Position numbers and translations under genes: made by a program | Part shown: positions 37,004-46,185 of the stretch, piece after piece | Numbering within the stretch: position 1 is the stretch's first letter | Layout: each line of letters starts with the position of its first letter | Assembly: GCF_009451885.1 (NCBI RefSeq) | Contig: NZ_WIAO01000025.1 | Span: 1-64,000, forward strand | Direction of reading: 5' to 3' | Source of the DNA: Glycomyces albidus | GTDB lineage: Bacteria > Actinomycetota > Actinomycetes > Mycobacteriales > Micromonosporaceae | Length of the DNA: 64,000 nucleotides | The notes under the pieces: generated by a model | The model's database searches: none | Seen by the model: only the letters and a program-made list of their open reading frames with translations | What the model was told of the DNA's origin: nothing

Positions 37004-38182
37004 ATGAGTTTGCCGCCGCTGGTCGAACCAGCCTCTGAGCTGTCGGTCGACGAGGTGCGCCGCTATTCGCGCCACCTCATCATCCCCGACGTCGCCATGG
37101 ACGGTCAGAAACGACTCAAGAACGCCAAGGTGCTCTGCGTGGGCGCGGGCGGCCTCGGGTCCCCCGCGCTGATGTACCTGGCCGCGGCCGGGGTGGGCAC
37201 GATCGGCATCGCCGAGTTCGACACGGTCGACGAGTCGAACCTGCAGCGCCAGATCATCCACGGCCAGTCCGACATCGGCCGCCCCAAGGCCGAGTCCGCC
37301 GCCGAGTCGATCCGCGAGATCAACCCGTACGTGAACGTGGTCATCCACAACACGGTGCTCGACAACGACAACGTGTTCGAGGTCTTCGAGCCGTACGACC
37401 TCATCATCGACGGCACCGACAACTTCGCGACCCGCTACATGGTCAACGACGCCGCGGTGCTCTCCGGCAAGCCCTACGTGTGGGGCTCGATCTACCGCTT
37501 CGACGGCCAGGCCAGCGTCTTCTGGGCCGACCACGGCCCGTGCTACCGCTGCCTCTACCCCGAGCCCCCGCCGCCCGGCATGGTCCCGAGCTGCGCCGAG
37601 GGCGGCGTCCTCGGCGTGCTGTGCGCCTCGATCGGCTCGATCCAGGTCACCGAGGCCATCAAGCTGCTCACCGGCACCGGCGACCCGCTCGTCGGTTCGC
37701 TCATGGTCTACGACGCCCTGGAGATGACCTACCGCAAGATCAAGGTCCGCAAGGACCCGAACTGCGCGGTCTGCGGCCCGAACGCCACGGTCAAGGAGCT
37801 CATCGACTACGAGGACTTCTGCGGCTCGGTCAGCGACGAGGCCGCCGAGGCCGTCGTCGGCTCCACGATCACTCCGCGCGAGCTTGAGGCGTGGATCAAG
37901 GAGGGCCGCGACATCGACCTCATCGACGTGCGCGAGCCCGCCGAGTACGAGATCGTGCGCATCCCCGGTTCCCGGCTGATCCCCAAGGGCGACATCGTCT
38001 CCGGTGTCGCGCTGAGCGACCTGCCGACGGAGCGCCAGGCGGTGTTCTACTGCAAGGCCGGCGTCCGCTCGGCCGAGGCCCTGGCCGCCGCGAAAGCCGC
38101 CGGTCTGAAGAACGCCGTCCACGTCCAGGGCGGCGTGCTCGGCTGGATCAACCAGGTCGACCCGAGCCTGCCCAGCTACTAG
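37004..38182 (+). CDS. moeZ: Adenylyltransferase/sulfurtransferase MoeZ
   Basis: A 392-residue fusion of a ThiF/MoeB-type adenylyltransferase (about 1-265; GAGGLGSPALMYLAAAGVG nucleotide loop, CYRCLYP and CAVCG zinc cysteines) and a C-terminal rhodanese domain (about 290-392; active Cys about 350 in FYCKAGVRS). It activates and sulfurates small carrier proteins for thiamine, molybdopterin or cysteine synthesis. ATG 37004 was chosen by homology to the SLPPLVEP start. It lies about 100 nt after DUF3152 with a clear terminator downstream. Confidence 0.95.
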   Translation: MSLPPLVEPASELSVDEVRRYSRHLIIPDVAMDGQKRLKNAKVLCVGAGGLGSPALMYLAAAGVGTIGIAEFDTVDESNLQRQIIHGQSDIGRPKAESAAESIREINPYVNVVIHNTVLDNDNVFEVFEPYDLIIDGTDNFATRYMVNDAAVLSGKPYVWGSIYRFDGQASVFWADHGPCYRCLYPEPPPPGMVPSCAEGGVLGVLCASIGSIQVTEAIKLLTGTGDPLVGSLMVYDALEMTYRKIKVRKDPNCAVCGPNATVKELIDYEDFCGSVSDEAAEAVVGSTITPRELEAWIKEGRDIDLIDVREPAEYEIVRIPGSRLIPKGDIVSGVALSDLPTERQAVFYCKAGVRSAEALAAAKAAGLKNAVHVQGGVLGWINQVDPSLPSY

Positions 38183-38213
38183 TCTGCGCAGCTGCCAGGC
38201 GACGCGACATCGC

Positions 38214-38246
38214 AAGGGGCGTACGGCCGATGGCCGTACGCCCCTT
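38214..38246 (+). terminator. Terminator after moeZ
   Basis: A 15-bp perfect stem AAGGGGCGTACGGCC with its complement, loop GAT, ending CTT. Confidence 0.9.
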
Positions 38247-38319
38247 CGCGCGCCCTGGTTGCTTCGCGCCGTTATGACATTTCAGACTCTCTTGGTGGGC
38301 GGAATCCGTTGCGGGCGGG

Positions 38320-38355
38320 TTGACTCCCGCTTGACCGGTTCCCTAGCCTTGGGCG
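38320..38355 (+). promoter_or_regulatory. Promoter of the first beta-lactamase-like gene
   Basis: TTGACT (38320-38325) and TAGCCT (38344-38349) are separated by 18 nt; the ATG follows 6 nt later, giving a leaderless transcript. Confidence 0.65.
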
Positions 38356-39249
38356 ATGATCCGCAGAAGCGAACCATCATCCCGTCTGCTCCGCCCCTCC
38401 CGCCGCAATCTGCTGCGGCTCGGCGTGCCCGCGGCGGCAGCCCTCGTCGGGGCAGGAGCCGTGGCCACGGTCGCGGCGAGCGCCTCCGAGAACGGCCTCG
38501 AAGCGATCTTCGGCCCGTCCCGCGAAGCGCTCGAAGCGGAGCTCAAGACCGAGATCGATGCGTACCTGGCGTCCACCGGCACGCTGGTCGAAGCCTCGGT
38601 CGCGGTCCAGCGCGGGGACATGCGCCTGGACTACAACCCGGATCAGACGCACATCACCGCCTCGATCGTCAAGGTCGAGATCATGTCGATGGTCCAGGAG
38701 TACTGGGGCTCGGTCGACGCGATCCCCGAGGACCACATGGAGCTGCTGGACCGCATGATCCGCGAGTCGGACAACGACTCCGCGACCTCGCTCTACAACT
38801 ACCTCGGCGGGGTCGACGCGCTCGTCGCCGCCCATGAGCGGTACGGCCTCCAGGACACCACTCCGGACGCCCAGGGCCGCTGGGGCGTCGGCTGGTCCAG
38901 CGCCCCCGATCAGCTCGTCGTCACGAACCTCAACCTCTTCGAGGGCGTCCTCGACGCCGAGCAGGTCGCCCTCGCCCGCGAGCTCATGGGCTCGGTGGTC
39001 GAGGAGCAGGCGTGGGGCGTCTCGGCCGCCGCGAACGAGGGCGAGTCGGTCTGGCTCAAGAACGGCTGGGACGTCGAGTCCCAGCTCGACGGCCTGTGGG
39101 TCGTCAACTCGATGGGGGTGCTCGGCGGCGACGGCGACGACCCGGTCACGGTGGTGGTCCTCACCAGCGGTGCGGTCGACGACGTCGAGGGCATCCCGGT
39201 CGTCGAGGAGATCGCGCGGATCTCCCGCAAGGTCATCGACAAGGTCTGA
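38356..39249 (+). CDS. Exported class A beta-lactamase-fold serine hydrolase (copy 1)
   Basis: A 297-residue protein with a Tat-like signal (SRRNLLRLGVPAAAALVG; twin Arg near residue 16). The penicillin-recognising motifs are in order: SxxK as ASIVK (about 102), SDN as SDNDSAT (about 138) and KTG-like KNG in WLKNGWD (about 234). The class A omega-loop Glu is not evident, so it may be a transpeptidase-like or carboxypeptidase-like enzyme rather than a true beta-lactamase. It is followed by a paralogue. Confidence 0.82.
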   Translation: MIRRSEPSSRLLRPSRRNLLRLGVPAAAALVGAGAVATVAASASENGLEAIFGPSREALEAELKTEIDAYLASTGTLVEASVAVQRGDMRLDYNPDQTHITASIVKVEIMSMVQEYWGSVDAIPEDHMELLDRMIRESDNDSATSLYNYLGGVDALVAAHERYGLQDTTPDAQGRWGVGWSSAPDQLVVTNLNLFEGVLDAEQVALARELMGSVVEEQAWGVSAAANEGESVWLKNGWDVESQLDGLWVVNSMGVLGGDGDDPVTVVVLTSGAVDDVEGIPVVEEIARISRKVIDKV

Positions 39250-39352
39250 ACCGCCGCGGCCGGACCGTCGCGTGCGGGCTCGACCGTGCGCGCCGGTTCG
39301 GTTGCCCGGGAACCCGACAGAACGACGCGGCGAGGAATGGCCGCGCGGCCCA

Positions 39353-39387
39353 TTGTGAGGATTGCTCCGGTTTCATAGCCTGGCCGG
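39353..39387 (+). promoter_or_regulatory. Promoter of the second beta-lactamase-like gene
   Basis: TTGTGA and TAGCCT are separated by 17 nt, with the ATG 6 nt after the -10 box. It gives copy 2 its own leaderless transcript. Confidence 0.6.
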
Positions 39388-40266
39388 ATGATTCGGCACG
39401 ACCACTCCCGCGGACCCGTCCAGGGGCCGCGCTCCTCCCGGCGCCTCCTCCTCAGATCCGCGCTCCCCGCGGCCGCGGCCCTCGCCGGCGTCACCGCCCG
39501 GCCCGGCGCCGCGCAGGCCCAGACCCCCACCGATGCCGAGCTCTCCACCGAGCTGTTCGAGCGCGTCGCGGACTACCTGGCCACCACCGGGACCGAGACC
39601 GAGGCCTCGGTCAAGATGCAGCGCGGCACCCGCTTCGTGGGCACCTACGCCCGCAGGATCCACGACACGGCCTCCATCGTCAAGATGGAGATCCTGCTGA
39701 TGCTGCTGGAGAAGTACAGCACCATGGCCGCGATCCCGCAGACCCGCAAGGACCAGGCGCGGAACATGATCGTGTGGTCGGACAACGCCGCGACCACCGA
39801 GCTGTACAACTTCCTCGGCGGCTGCGACGCCCTCCAGGCCGCCCACGAACGCTACGGGCTCGCCTACACGAACGTCTCCGACGACTGCCGCTGGGGACTG
39901 ACCACCACCAACGTCGGCGACCAGCTTCTCATCCTCAACCAGTTGCTCTACAAGGGACGGCTGACGCAGGAGAAGGTCGACTACGCGCGCTGGCTCATGG
40001 GCGGCGTGGCCTCCGTGCAGGCCTGGGGCATCCGGGCCGCCAAGCGGACCGGCGAGACGGTCTGGCTCAAGAACGGCTGGGACTCCCGGTCCTCGCTCGG
40101 GGGACTGTGGGTCGTCCACTCGTGCGGCGTCATCACCAGCCCGGGCCAGACCGCCATCCGCATGGCGATCCTGACCAGCAAGGCCCCCAACGAGTCCCGC
40201 GGCATCGAGATCGTCGAGGAGATCGCCAGGATCTCGCGTTCGATCATCGACAAGACGGTCGTCTGA
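39388..40266 (+). CDS. Exported class A beta-lactamase-fold serine hydrolase (copy 2)
   Basis: A 292-residue paralogue of the preceding gene. It has an N-terminal signal with SSRRLLLRSALPAAAALAG (Tat-like) ending near AQAQT. Active-site motifs are ASIVK, SDNAATTELYNFLGG and WLKNGWD, the same KNG variant. Alignment by eye shows shared stretches over the whole length (DALQAAHERYGL, GIEIVEEIARISRSIIDK), so the pair arose by tandem duplication. Substrate unknown; peptidoglycan peptide or beta-lactam are the obvious options. The downstream terminator is shared with ahcY. Confidence 0.82.
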   Translation: MIRHDHSRGPVQGPRSSRRLLLRSALPAAAALAGVTARPGAAQAQTPTDAELSTELFERVADYLATTGTETEASVKMQRGTRFVGTYARRIHDTASIVKMEILLMLLEKYSTMAAIPQTRKDQARNMIVWSDNAATTELYNFLGGCDALQAAHERYGLAYTNVSDDCRWGLTTTNVGDQLLILNQLLYKGRLTQEKVDYARWLMGGVASVQAWGIRAAKRTGETVWLKNGWDSRSSLGGLWVVHSCGVITSPGQTAIRMAILTSKAPNESRGIEIVEEIARISRSIIDKTVV

Positions 40267-40272
40267 GGAACG

Positions 40273-40309
40273 CGCGACGGCCCGGTCCGCGGTGGACCGG
40301 GCCGTCGCG
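40273..40309. terminator. Bidirectional terminator between the beta-lactamase-like gene and ahcY
   Basis: A 16-bp perfect stem CGCGACGGCCCGGTCC with its complement, loop GCGGT, between converging genes. Confidence 0.9.
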
Positions 40310-40329
40310 TTCGAACGCCGGCAGGAGCC

Positions 40330-41775
<1,446 letters not shown>

Positions 41776-41788
41776 GCCTGAAATGCTA
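41776..41788 (-). promoter_or_regulatory. Leaderless promoter box of ahcY
   Basis: On the minus strand TAGCAT is followed by 7 nt and the ATG at 41775. A 5' UTR, and hence an SAH riboswitch, is then unlikely. Confidence 0.5.
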
Positions 41789-41898
41789 CGCGCCGCGCCG
41801 TAGGCCCCGGTCCGACGGCGTGCGTGGCTGCCGCCACGTGTAGGAACGGCCGTGGCGGGGCACACGGAAAAAATATTGGAGTCAACCCCTGTTTCTGC

Positions 41899-41926
41899 TT
41901 GACACTGCTGAGGCGGTGGGTAATAT
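41899..41926 (+). promoter_or_regulatory. Consensus sigma-70 promoter of the GNAT gene
   Basis: TTGACA (41899-41904), 16 nt, TAATAT (41921-41926). This is the best match to the sigma-70 consensus in the window. Transcription would start near 41933, about 190 nt before the GTG at 42122. Confidence 0.7.
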
Positions 41927-42014
41927 TGCAGATACGCAGCGTCACGGAGGTGCGGGAATCCACAGGGTTCCAGACCACCACCGGCGGCGCCACGGGGAAA
42001 CCAAACCGGGGGGA

Positions 42015-42046
42015 GTGCCGGGCGGTCTGGGGTGGCCGCCCGGCAC
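42015..42046 (+). promoter_or_regulatory. Leader hairpin upstream of the GNAT gene
   Basis: A perfect 11-bp stem GTGCCGGGCGG with CCGCCCGGCAC, 10-nt loop, followed by ATTAAT. It is strong enough to pause or attenuate transcription, but lacks a U-run. Function inferred. Confidence 0.4.
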
Positions 42047-42121
42047 ATTAATGCCCCGATTGGCAAGCGCCATCATGTAATTCGATTGCGGACCCGCCCG
42101 GATCTGCGAGAGGGTCGGGGC

Positions 42122-43153
42122 GTGAGCAACCCTGATCTTCGAATCGTCCCGATCGACCCGCTGAACCGCGACCAGGTCAACGGCTGGATCCGGACCCAGC
42201 GTGCCGTCACCGAGCACGACCTGCCCGGCGAGCCGCTCCCCAGCCCCGGACTCCAGCGCCTCCGCCTCCTCCTGTGGCCCGACTCCCTCGACGTCGAGCG
42301 CTACGTGCCCGTCCAGGACGGCAAGGTCGTGGGCGCGCTCGAACTCGTCATGCCGACCCAGGACAACCAGCACCTGGTGCAGCTCGACCTCGAAGTCCAC
42401 CCGCAGCACCGGCGCCGCGGCATCGGCACCGCGCTCCTCGAGTTCGCCGAGCGCCGCACCGCCGAACTCGGCCGCGACACGATCCTGACCGCCGCCGTCG
42501 ACTCCCTCGAGCACGGCCCCCGGTTCGACCACGCCGGCCAGCACTTCGCGAAGGCCCGCGGCTACAAGACCGTCGACCAGGAGATCCACCGCCGCAACGA
42601 CCTCACCCTCGTCGGCGACGACGAACTCGGGAGGCTGTACGCCGACGCCTGGGAGAAGGCCGCCGGATACGAGCTCGTCCAGTGGATCGGCGACTGCCCC
42701 GACGACGTCATCGACGGCTACGCCGCCCTCTGCGAGCGCATGTACACCGACCCGCCCCAGGGCGAGGAACTGGACATCCGCCCCGCCGAGTACGACGCCG
42801 CCCGCATCCGCAACACCGAGTGGACTCTCAAAGAGCGCGCCCAGACCCAGTTCATGACGGCCGTCCGGCACGTCGAGTCCGGCGAGCTCGCGGGCATGTC
42901 CGGCATCGTGGTCTACCCCGGTGAGGAACTGCACGCCTTCCAGGACGACACGATCGTCGAGGAGAAGCACCGCGGCCACCGCCTCGGCATGATCCTCAAG
43001 ATCGCCAACCAGCGCCTCATGCGGAAGTACCGCCCGCAGATCCGCTACATCCACACCTGGAACGCCGAGGCCAACGACCACATGATCGCGATCAACGAGG
43101 CCATGGGCTACCGGGCCCTCTGCCGCGACCTCGACGTCCAGAAGAAGCTCTAG
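42122..43153 (+). CDS. Double-domain GNAT acetyltransferase
   Basis: A 343-residue protein with two GNAT halves. The N-terminal half has the active-looking acetyl-CoA loop VHPQHRRRGIGTALLEFAE (about 97). The C-terminal half has VEEKHRGHRLGMILKIANQ (about 280) and ends NAEANDHMIAINEAMGYR. This architecture is common in actinobacteria without a defined substrate. GTG 42122 is taken because the sequence then starts SNPDLRIVPI, as in other members, with GAGAGGG upstream. A long leader with a hairpin precedes it, and a terminator follows. Confidence 0.85.
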   Translation: MSNPDLRIVPIDPLNRDQVNGWIRTQRAVTEHDLPGEPLPSPGLQRLRLLLWPDSLDVERYVPVQDGKVVGALELVMPTQDNQHLVQLDLEVHPQHRRRGIGTALLEFAERRTAELGRDTILTAAVDSLEHGPRFDHAGQHFAKARGYKTVDQEIHRRNDLTLVGDDELGRLYADAWEKAAGYELVQWIGDCPDDVIDGYAALCERMYTDPPQGEELDIRPAEYDAARIRNTEWTLKERAQTQFMTAVRHVESGELAGMSGIVVYPGEELHAFQDDTIVEEKHRGHRLGMILKIANQRLMRKYRPQIRYIHTWNAEANDHMIAINEAMGYRALCRDLDVQKKL

Positions 43154-43182
43154 AACACCGCGAGTTCCCGCGTTGCAAGGGA

Positions 43183-43213
43183 ACCGGCCCGGCCGCTGTG
43201 CGGCCGGGCCGGT
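43183..43213 (+). terminator. Terminator after the GNAT gene (shared with manA)
   Basis: A 14-bp perfect stem ACCGGCCCGGCCGC with its complement, loop TGT, followed by CTTT; also suits the converging manA transcript. Confidence 0.9.
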
Positions 43214-43266
43214 CTTTCGTTCCTCGGTTCGGCTGTTCGGTCCGGGGCCGAAGCCTCACCGGCGTC

Positions 43267-44415
43267 CTAGGCGCTCGCGATGAAGAGCTCGCCTTCGCCG
43301 CTCGCGACGAGGGGCCCGGCGGTGCCGGCGGAGAACGCGGCGCGGCCGGGGGAGAGGGCCGATTCGCCGTCGTCGTCGGCGACGGTCACGCTGCCCCCGG
43401 TCGAGAGGCAGATCCGGGGGCCGTCGACGTCGACGGTCAGCGGTTCGCCGGTGAGTTCGACGCGGCGGAGCGCGAAGTCGTCGATCGGGACGGGCCAGGT
43501 GCGGACCGGGCCGTCGTCCTCGGCGTCGGCGCGCGGGTCGGCCATGGCCTGGAAGTCGAGGACGCGCAGGAGCTCGGGGACGTCGACGCGCTTGTTGGTG
43601 AGGCCCCCGCGGAGCACGTTGTCGCTGGCGGCCATGATCTCGACGCCGAATCCTCGCAGGTACGCGTGCAGGTTTCCGGCCGGCATGTACACGGCCTCGC
43701 CGGGCTGGAGGGTGACGTGGTTGAGCAGCAGGCTCACCAGGACGCCCGGGTCGTCCGGATAGGAGCGTGCCAGGGACACCAGGTCGGCGCCGTCGTCGGT
43801 GTCGAGCTCGGAGGCGGCCTTCGCGGCGGCGTCGATGATGGAGCGGCACTCCTCGCGGGCGAGGCCCAGGAGGTCGGGCACGGCCTTGCGGAGCCCGGCC
43901 TTGCGGTCGCGGAGGGTGGCGGCGAGCCCTTCGAGTTCGGGGACGCCGAGCGCTTCGATGTCGGCGGCGGCGTCGAGCGGGTCGCGGAAGCCGCACATGG
44001 CGCGGAACTCGGTGAGCGCCACCAGCATCTCGGGCTTGTGGTTGTCGTCCACGTAGTTGCGGTAGGCCATGTCGATGCCGATGCGCATCTCCCGCTGGTG
44101 GCCCGAGTGGGCCTGGCGGGCGTTCGGGTGCGCCTGGAGCGACAGCGGCTTGCCGGCGGCGAGGAGCTTGAGCAGGAACGGGAGCTTCGGACCGAAGCGC
44201 TCGTAGGCGCGCCGGCCGAGCATCGCGGCGGGGTTCGAGGCGATCGCGTCGTCGAGGGGCCGCCCGTCGTGGAGCGTGGACGGGGCGCTGTGGTGGGCGC
44301 CGAACCACTCCTCGGCCTCGGGCAGGTCCGCGGGGACCTCCCGGCCCTGGAGTCTGGCGATGTCGTCCTGCGATCCCCACGCGTAGTTGCGGATGACGCC
44401 GTAGAGCCCCTGCAC
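43267..44415 (-). CDS. manA: Mannose-6-phosphate isomerase, class I
   Basis: Interconverts fructose-6-P and mannose-6-P with a bound Zn2+. The 382 residues have the start YGVIRNYAWGSQDDIA, metal ligands in LSLQAHPNARQA (Gln, His) and NHKPEMLVAL (His, Glu), and the conserved GEAVYMPAGNLHAYLRG with a further His ligand. The start is GTG with GAGGAG 5 nt upstream. It is downstream of the SIS isomerase gene on the same strand, the order known from mycobacteria (Rv3257c-Rv3255c). Confidence 0.95.
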   Translation of the reverse strand: MQGLYGVIRNYAWGSQDDIARLQGREVPADLPEAEEWFGAHHSAPSTLHDGRPLDDAIASNPAAMLGRRAYERFGPKLPFLLKLLAAGKPLSLQAHPNARQAHSGHQREMRIGIDMAYRNYVDDNHKPEMLVALTEFRAMCGFRDPLDAAADIEALGVPELEGLAATLRDRKAGLRKAVPDLLGLAREECRSIIDAAAKAASELDTDDGADLVSLARSYPDDPGVLVSLLLNHVTLQPGEAVYMPAGNLHAYLRGFGVEIMAASDNVLRGGLTNKRVDVPELLRVLDFQAMADPRADAEDDGPVRTWPVPIDDFALRRVELTGEPLTVDVDGPRICLSTGGSVTVADDDGESALSPGRAAFSAGTAGPLVASGEGELFIASA

Positions 44416-44618
44416 CGCCGCTCCTCACTTGTCTCTGTCCGGAGGCCTCAACTCTATCGGTTCGGCCCTCGCGTCTCTCAGGGCGTGTCCTCGGGATGCG
44501 GCCGGGCGCCGTCCCGGGAACCGCGCCGAGGAGGGCGGCGAGGACGCCGCCGGGCGCATGCCCGCCGACGACGCGGCGGCGGTGTCCCGGGCCCGGCCGG
44601 TACGCGACCGGGACGCCG

Positions 44619-44651
44619 AAGGCCGCGGACGGGTGCGCCGTCCGCGGCCTT
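44619..44651 (-). terminator. Terminator after the SIS isomerase gene
   Basis: A 13-bp perfect stem AAGGCCGCGGACG with its complement, 7-nt loop, 15 nt after the stop on the minus strand. It suggests manA has its own promoter in the 200 nt that follow. Confidence 0.8.
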
Positions 44652-44665
44652 GGACTCGGGTCCGG

Positions 44666-45862
44666 CTACTCGCTTCCGAGCGTGAGGTCCTTCATCTCGG
44701 AGACGGCCGGGACCCGCATCGGGTCGAGGCCGTGCGCGAGCGCGAGGTACACCGACGCGAAGTCGGGCACCGCGATGAGCGAGGCGAGCCGCTCGAGGGC
44801 GCAGCCGCCCTCGGCCGGGATCACGTCGCAGCGGATGCCGCGGCGGCCCGCGAGGTCGGCGACGGCGTCGGCGCGGCGCGTGTCGGGCTTGGGGGTGGAG
44901 TCGTCGCCGTCGAGGCCGTCGTCGCGCATGAGGACGATCCGGAGCCGCGTCAGCTCCTCGTCCTCCTCGGGGTCGGCGAAGATGTCCTTCTGGCCTTCGG
45001 CGAGCGAGCCGAAGACGCCGTCGAGGAGGCCGACGCGGCCGCGGCCGACCTCGCCGAGTTCGCCGGAGACGACCGGGTAGCGGGAGTTCGCGGCGAGCAT
45101 GTCGCCGAAGCGGCGAGCGGCGACACCCGCGAGCGGGCTGGAGCCCCACACGACCGGGATCGAGCCGGCGAGGTTCATCGCGAGCTCTTTCGCGGGGTTG
45201 ACGTACGCGTCGGCGTCGGGGCGGCAGCGCTCGGCGTCCTCGTCGAGGCGCCGGGCGGTCTCGGCGATGTCGGCCTCGACGAGACTGACGAGCGCGAGTT
45301 CCTTGGCGGCCATGAGCACCGGGACGGTGAGCGCCCACAGGCTGAGGCGGGCGGGGGCGCGGCGGGGGACGGCCACGAACGGGGCGCGGGCGCGTTCGGC
45401 GAGCGCCTGGAGCTCGGAGTCGGGGGCGCCGATGGCGACGAGGCGGGCGCCGCGCCGGGCGGCGGCCTCGGCGGCGGCGAGCGCCTCGGGGCTGCGGCCG
45501 GAGGCCGAGACGGCGATGACCACGTCGGCGGCGCCGACCCAGCCGGGGACGCCCGCCGAGCGGTGCCCGAGGATCGGGACCGGGCAGCGGGGCCCGGCGA
45601 CGGTGGCGAGGATGTCGCCGGTGCGGGCTGCGGTGCCGACGCCCGCGACGACGACCGCCCGGGGGCGGCCCTCCTCGGCGAGTGCGGCGAGCCCGGCGTC
45701 GGCGGCGAGCGCGGCCGACTCCCTGAGCTGCGGTCCGGCCGAGGCGAGCGCCCAGAGGGCGCCGCCGGGGCGGATCGACTCGCTCAGGTCGCCTTCGATG
45801 CGGCGCTCGTCCGGGAGCCGGTCGCCGGTGATGCCGGCGAGGCCGTCGTCCTCAAGACCCAT
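44666..45862 (-). CDS. SIS-domain protein, PGI/PMI-like
   Basis: A 398-residue protein of the bifunctional phosphoglucose/phosphomannose isomerase type. The N-terminal SIS fold has the sugar-phosphate loop IAVSASGRSPEALAAAEAA (about 115). The C-terminal half is the usual SIS_PGI domain with AKELAMNLAGSIPVVWGSSPLAG and a conserved Glu/His region (GELGEVGRGRVGLLDGV). AAGGAGG lies 6 nt before the ATG. In mycobacteria the homologue lies between manB and manA. Its activity in the mannose pathway is inferred. Confidence 0.85.
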   Translation of the reverse strand: MGLEDDGLAGITGDRLPDERRIEGDLSESIRPGGALWALASAGPQLRESAALAADAGLAALAEEGRPRAVVVAGVGTAARTGDILATVAGPRCPVPILGHRSAGVPGWVGAADVVIAVSASGRSPEALAAAEAAARRGARLVAIGAPDSELQALAERARAPFVAVPRRAPARLSLWALTVPVLMAAKELALVSLVEADIAETARRLDEDAERCRPDADAYVNPAKELAMNLAGSIPVVWGSSPLAGVAARRFGDMLAANSRYPVVSGELGEVGRGRVGLLDGVFGSLAEGQKDIFADPEEDEELTRLRIVLMRDDGLDGDDSTPKPDTRRADAVADLAGRRGIRCDVIPAEGGCALERLASLIAVPDFASVYLALAHGLDPMRVPAVSEMKDLTLGSE

Positions 45863-45960
45863 GCTGTTCCTCCTTGGCCTGTCGCGGCCGTCGCGGTTCG
45901 CTTCGGTTGCCAGTGGGATCGTCCGGGGTCGCCCGCCGCGACCTGTTCAGTGCCGCACGG

Positions 45961-46182
45961 TCATCCGGCGGCGTCGTCGTGGCCGGGGATGTTGTGACCG
46001 GCACTGTGGTGACCTGCGCTGTCGAGGAGCATCACTGGGATGCCGTCCTCGACGCGGAAGACCTTCGCGCACTCGGAGCAGGTGAGGGCGTTGGTCTCGC
46101 GGTCGAACGAGAGCGGCGCGTGGTGGGGTTCGGGGCAGCGCAGCAGTTCGAGGAGCACTGGTTTGGGCGCGGTGGCGGGCAT
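45961..46182 (-). CDS. Trm112-family small zinc protein
   Basis: A 73-residue Trm112-like protein (ELLRCPEPHHAPLSFDRETNALTCSECAKVFRVEDGIPVML). The zinc cysteines are partly visible (Cys in RCPEP and the CSEC pair), with the usual GIPVML end, then a His-rich tail. Bacterial members are thought to stabilise methyltransferases or act in sugar-nucleotide clusters. It starts 3 nt after the manB stop, so it is co-transcribed. Confidence 0.85.
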   Translation of the reverse strand: MPATAPKPVLLELLRCPEPHHAPLSFDRETNALTCSECAKVFRVEDGIPVMLLDSAGHHSAGHNIPGHDDAAG

Positions 46183-46185
46183 GGG

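Larger units (their letters stand above)
41776..42121. other. Divergent regulatory region ahcY / GNAT
   Basis: About 345 nt without a supported protein gene. It contains the ahcY box, an AT-rich patch (41870-41880), a consensus plus-strand promoter and a GC-rich hairpin in a leader of about 190 nt. Confidence 0.5.

Noticed and set aside
41776-41930. SAH riboswitch upstream of ahcY
   Set aside because: TAGCAT lies 7 nt before the ahcY ATG, so the transcript probably has no leader; I could not recognise the SAH aptamer core on the minus strand.
41824-42051. Leader peptide (75-codon frame) upstream of the GNAT gene
   Set aside because: It starts upstream of the likely transcription start, and the internal GTG has its GGAGG directly adjacent with no spacing. 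No support for translation.
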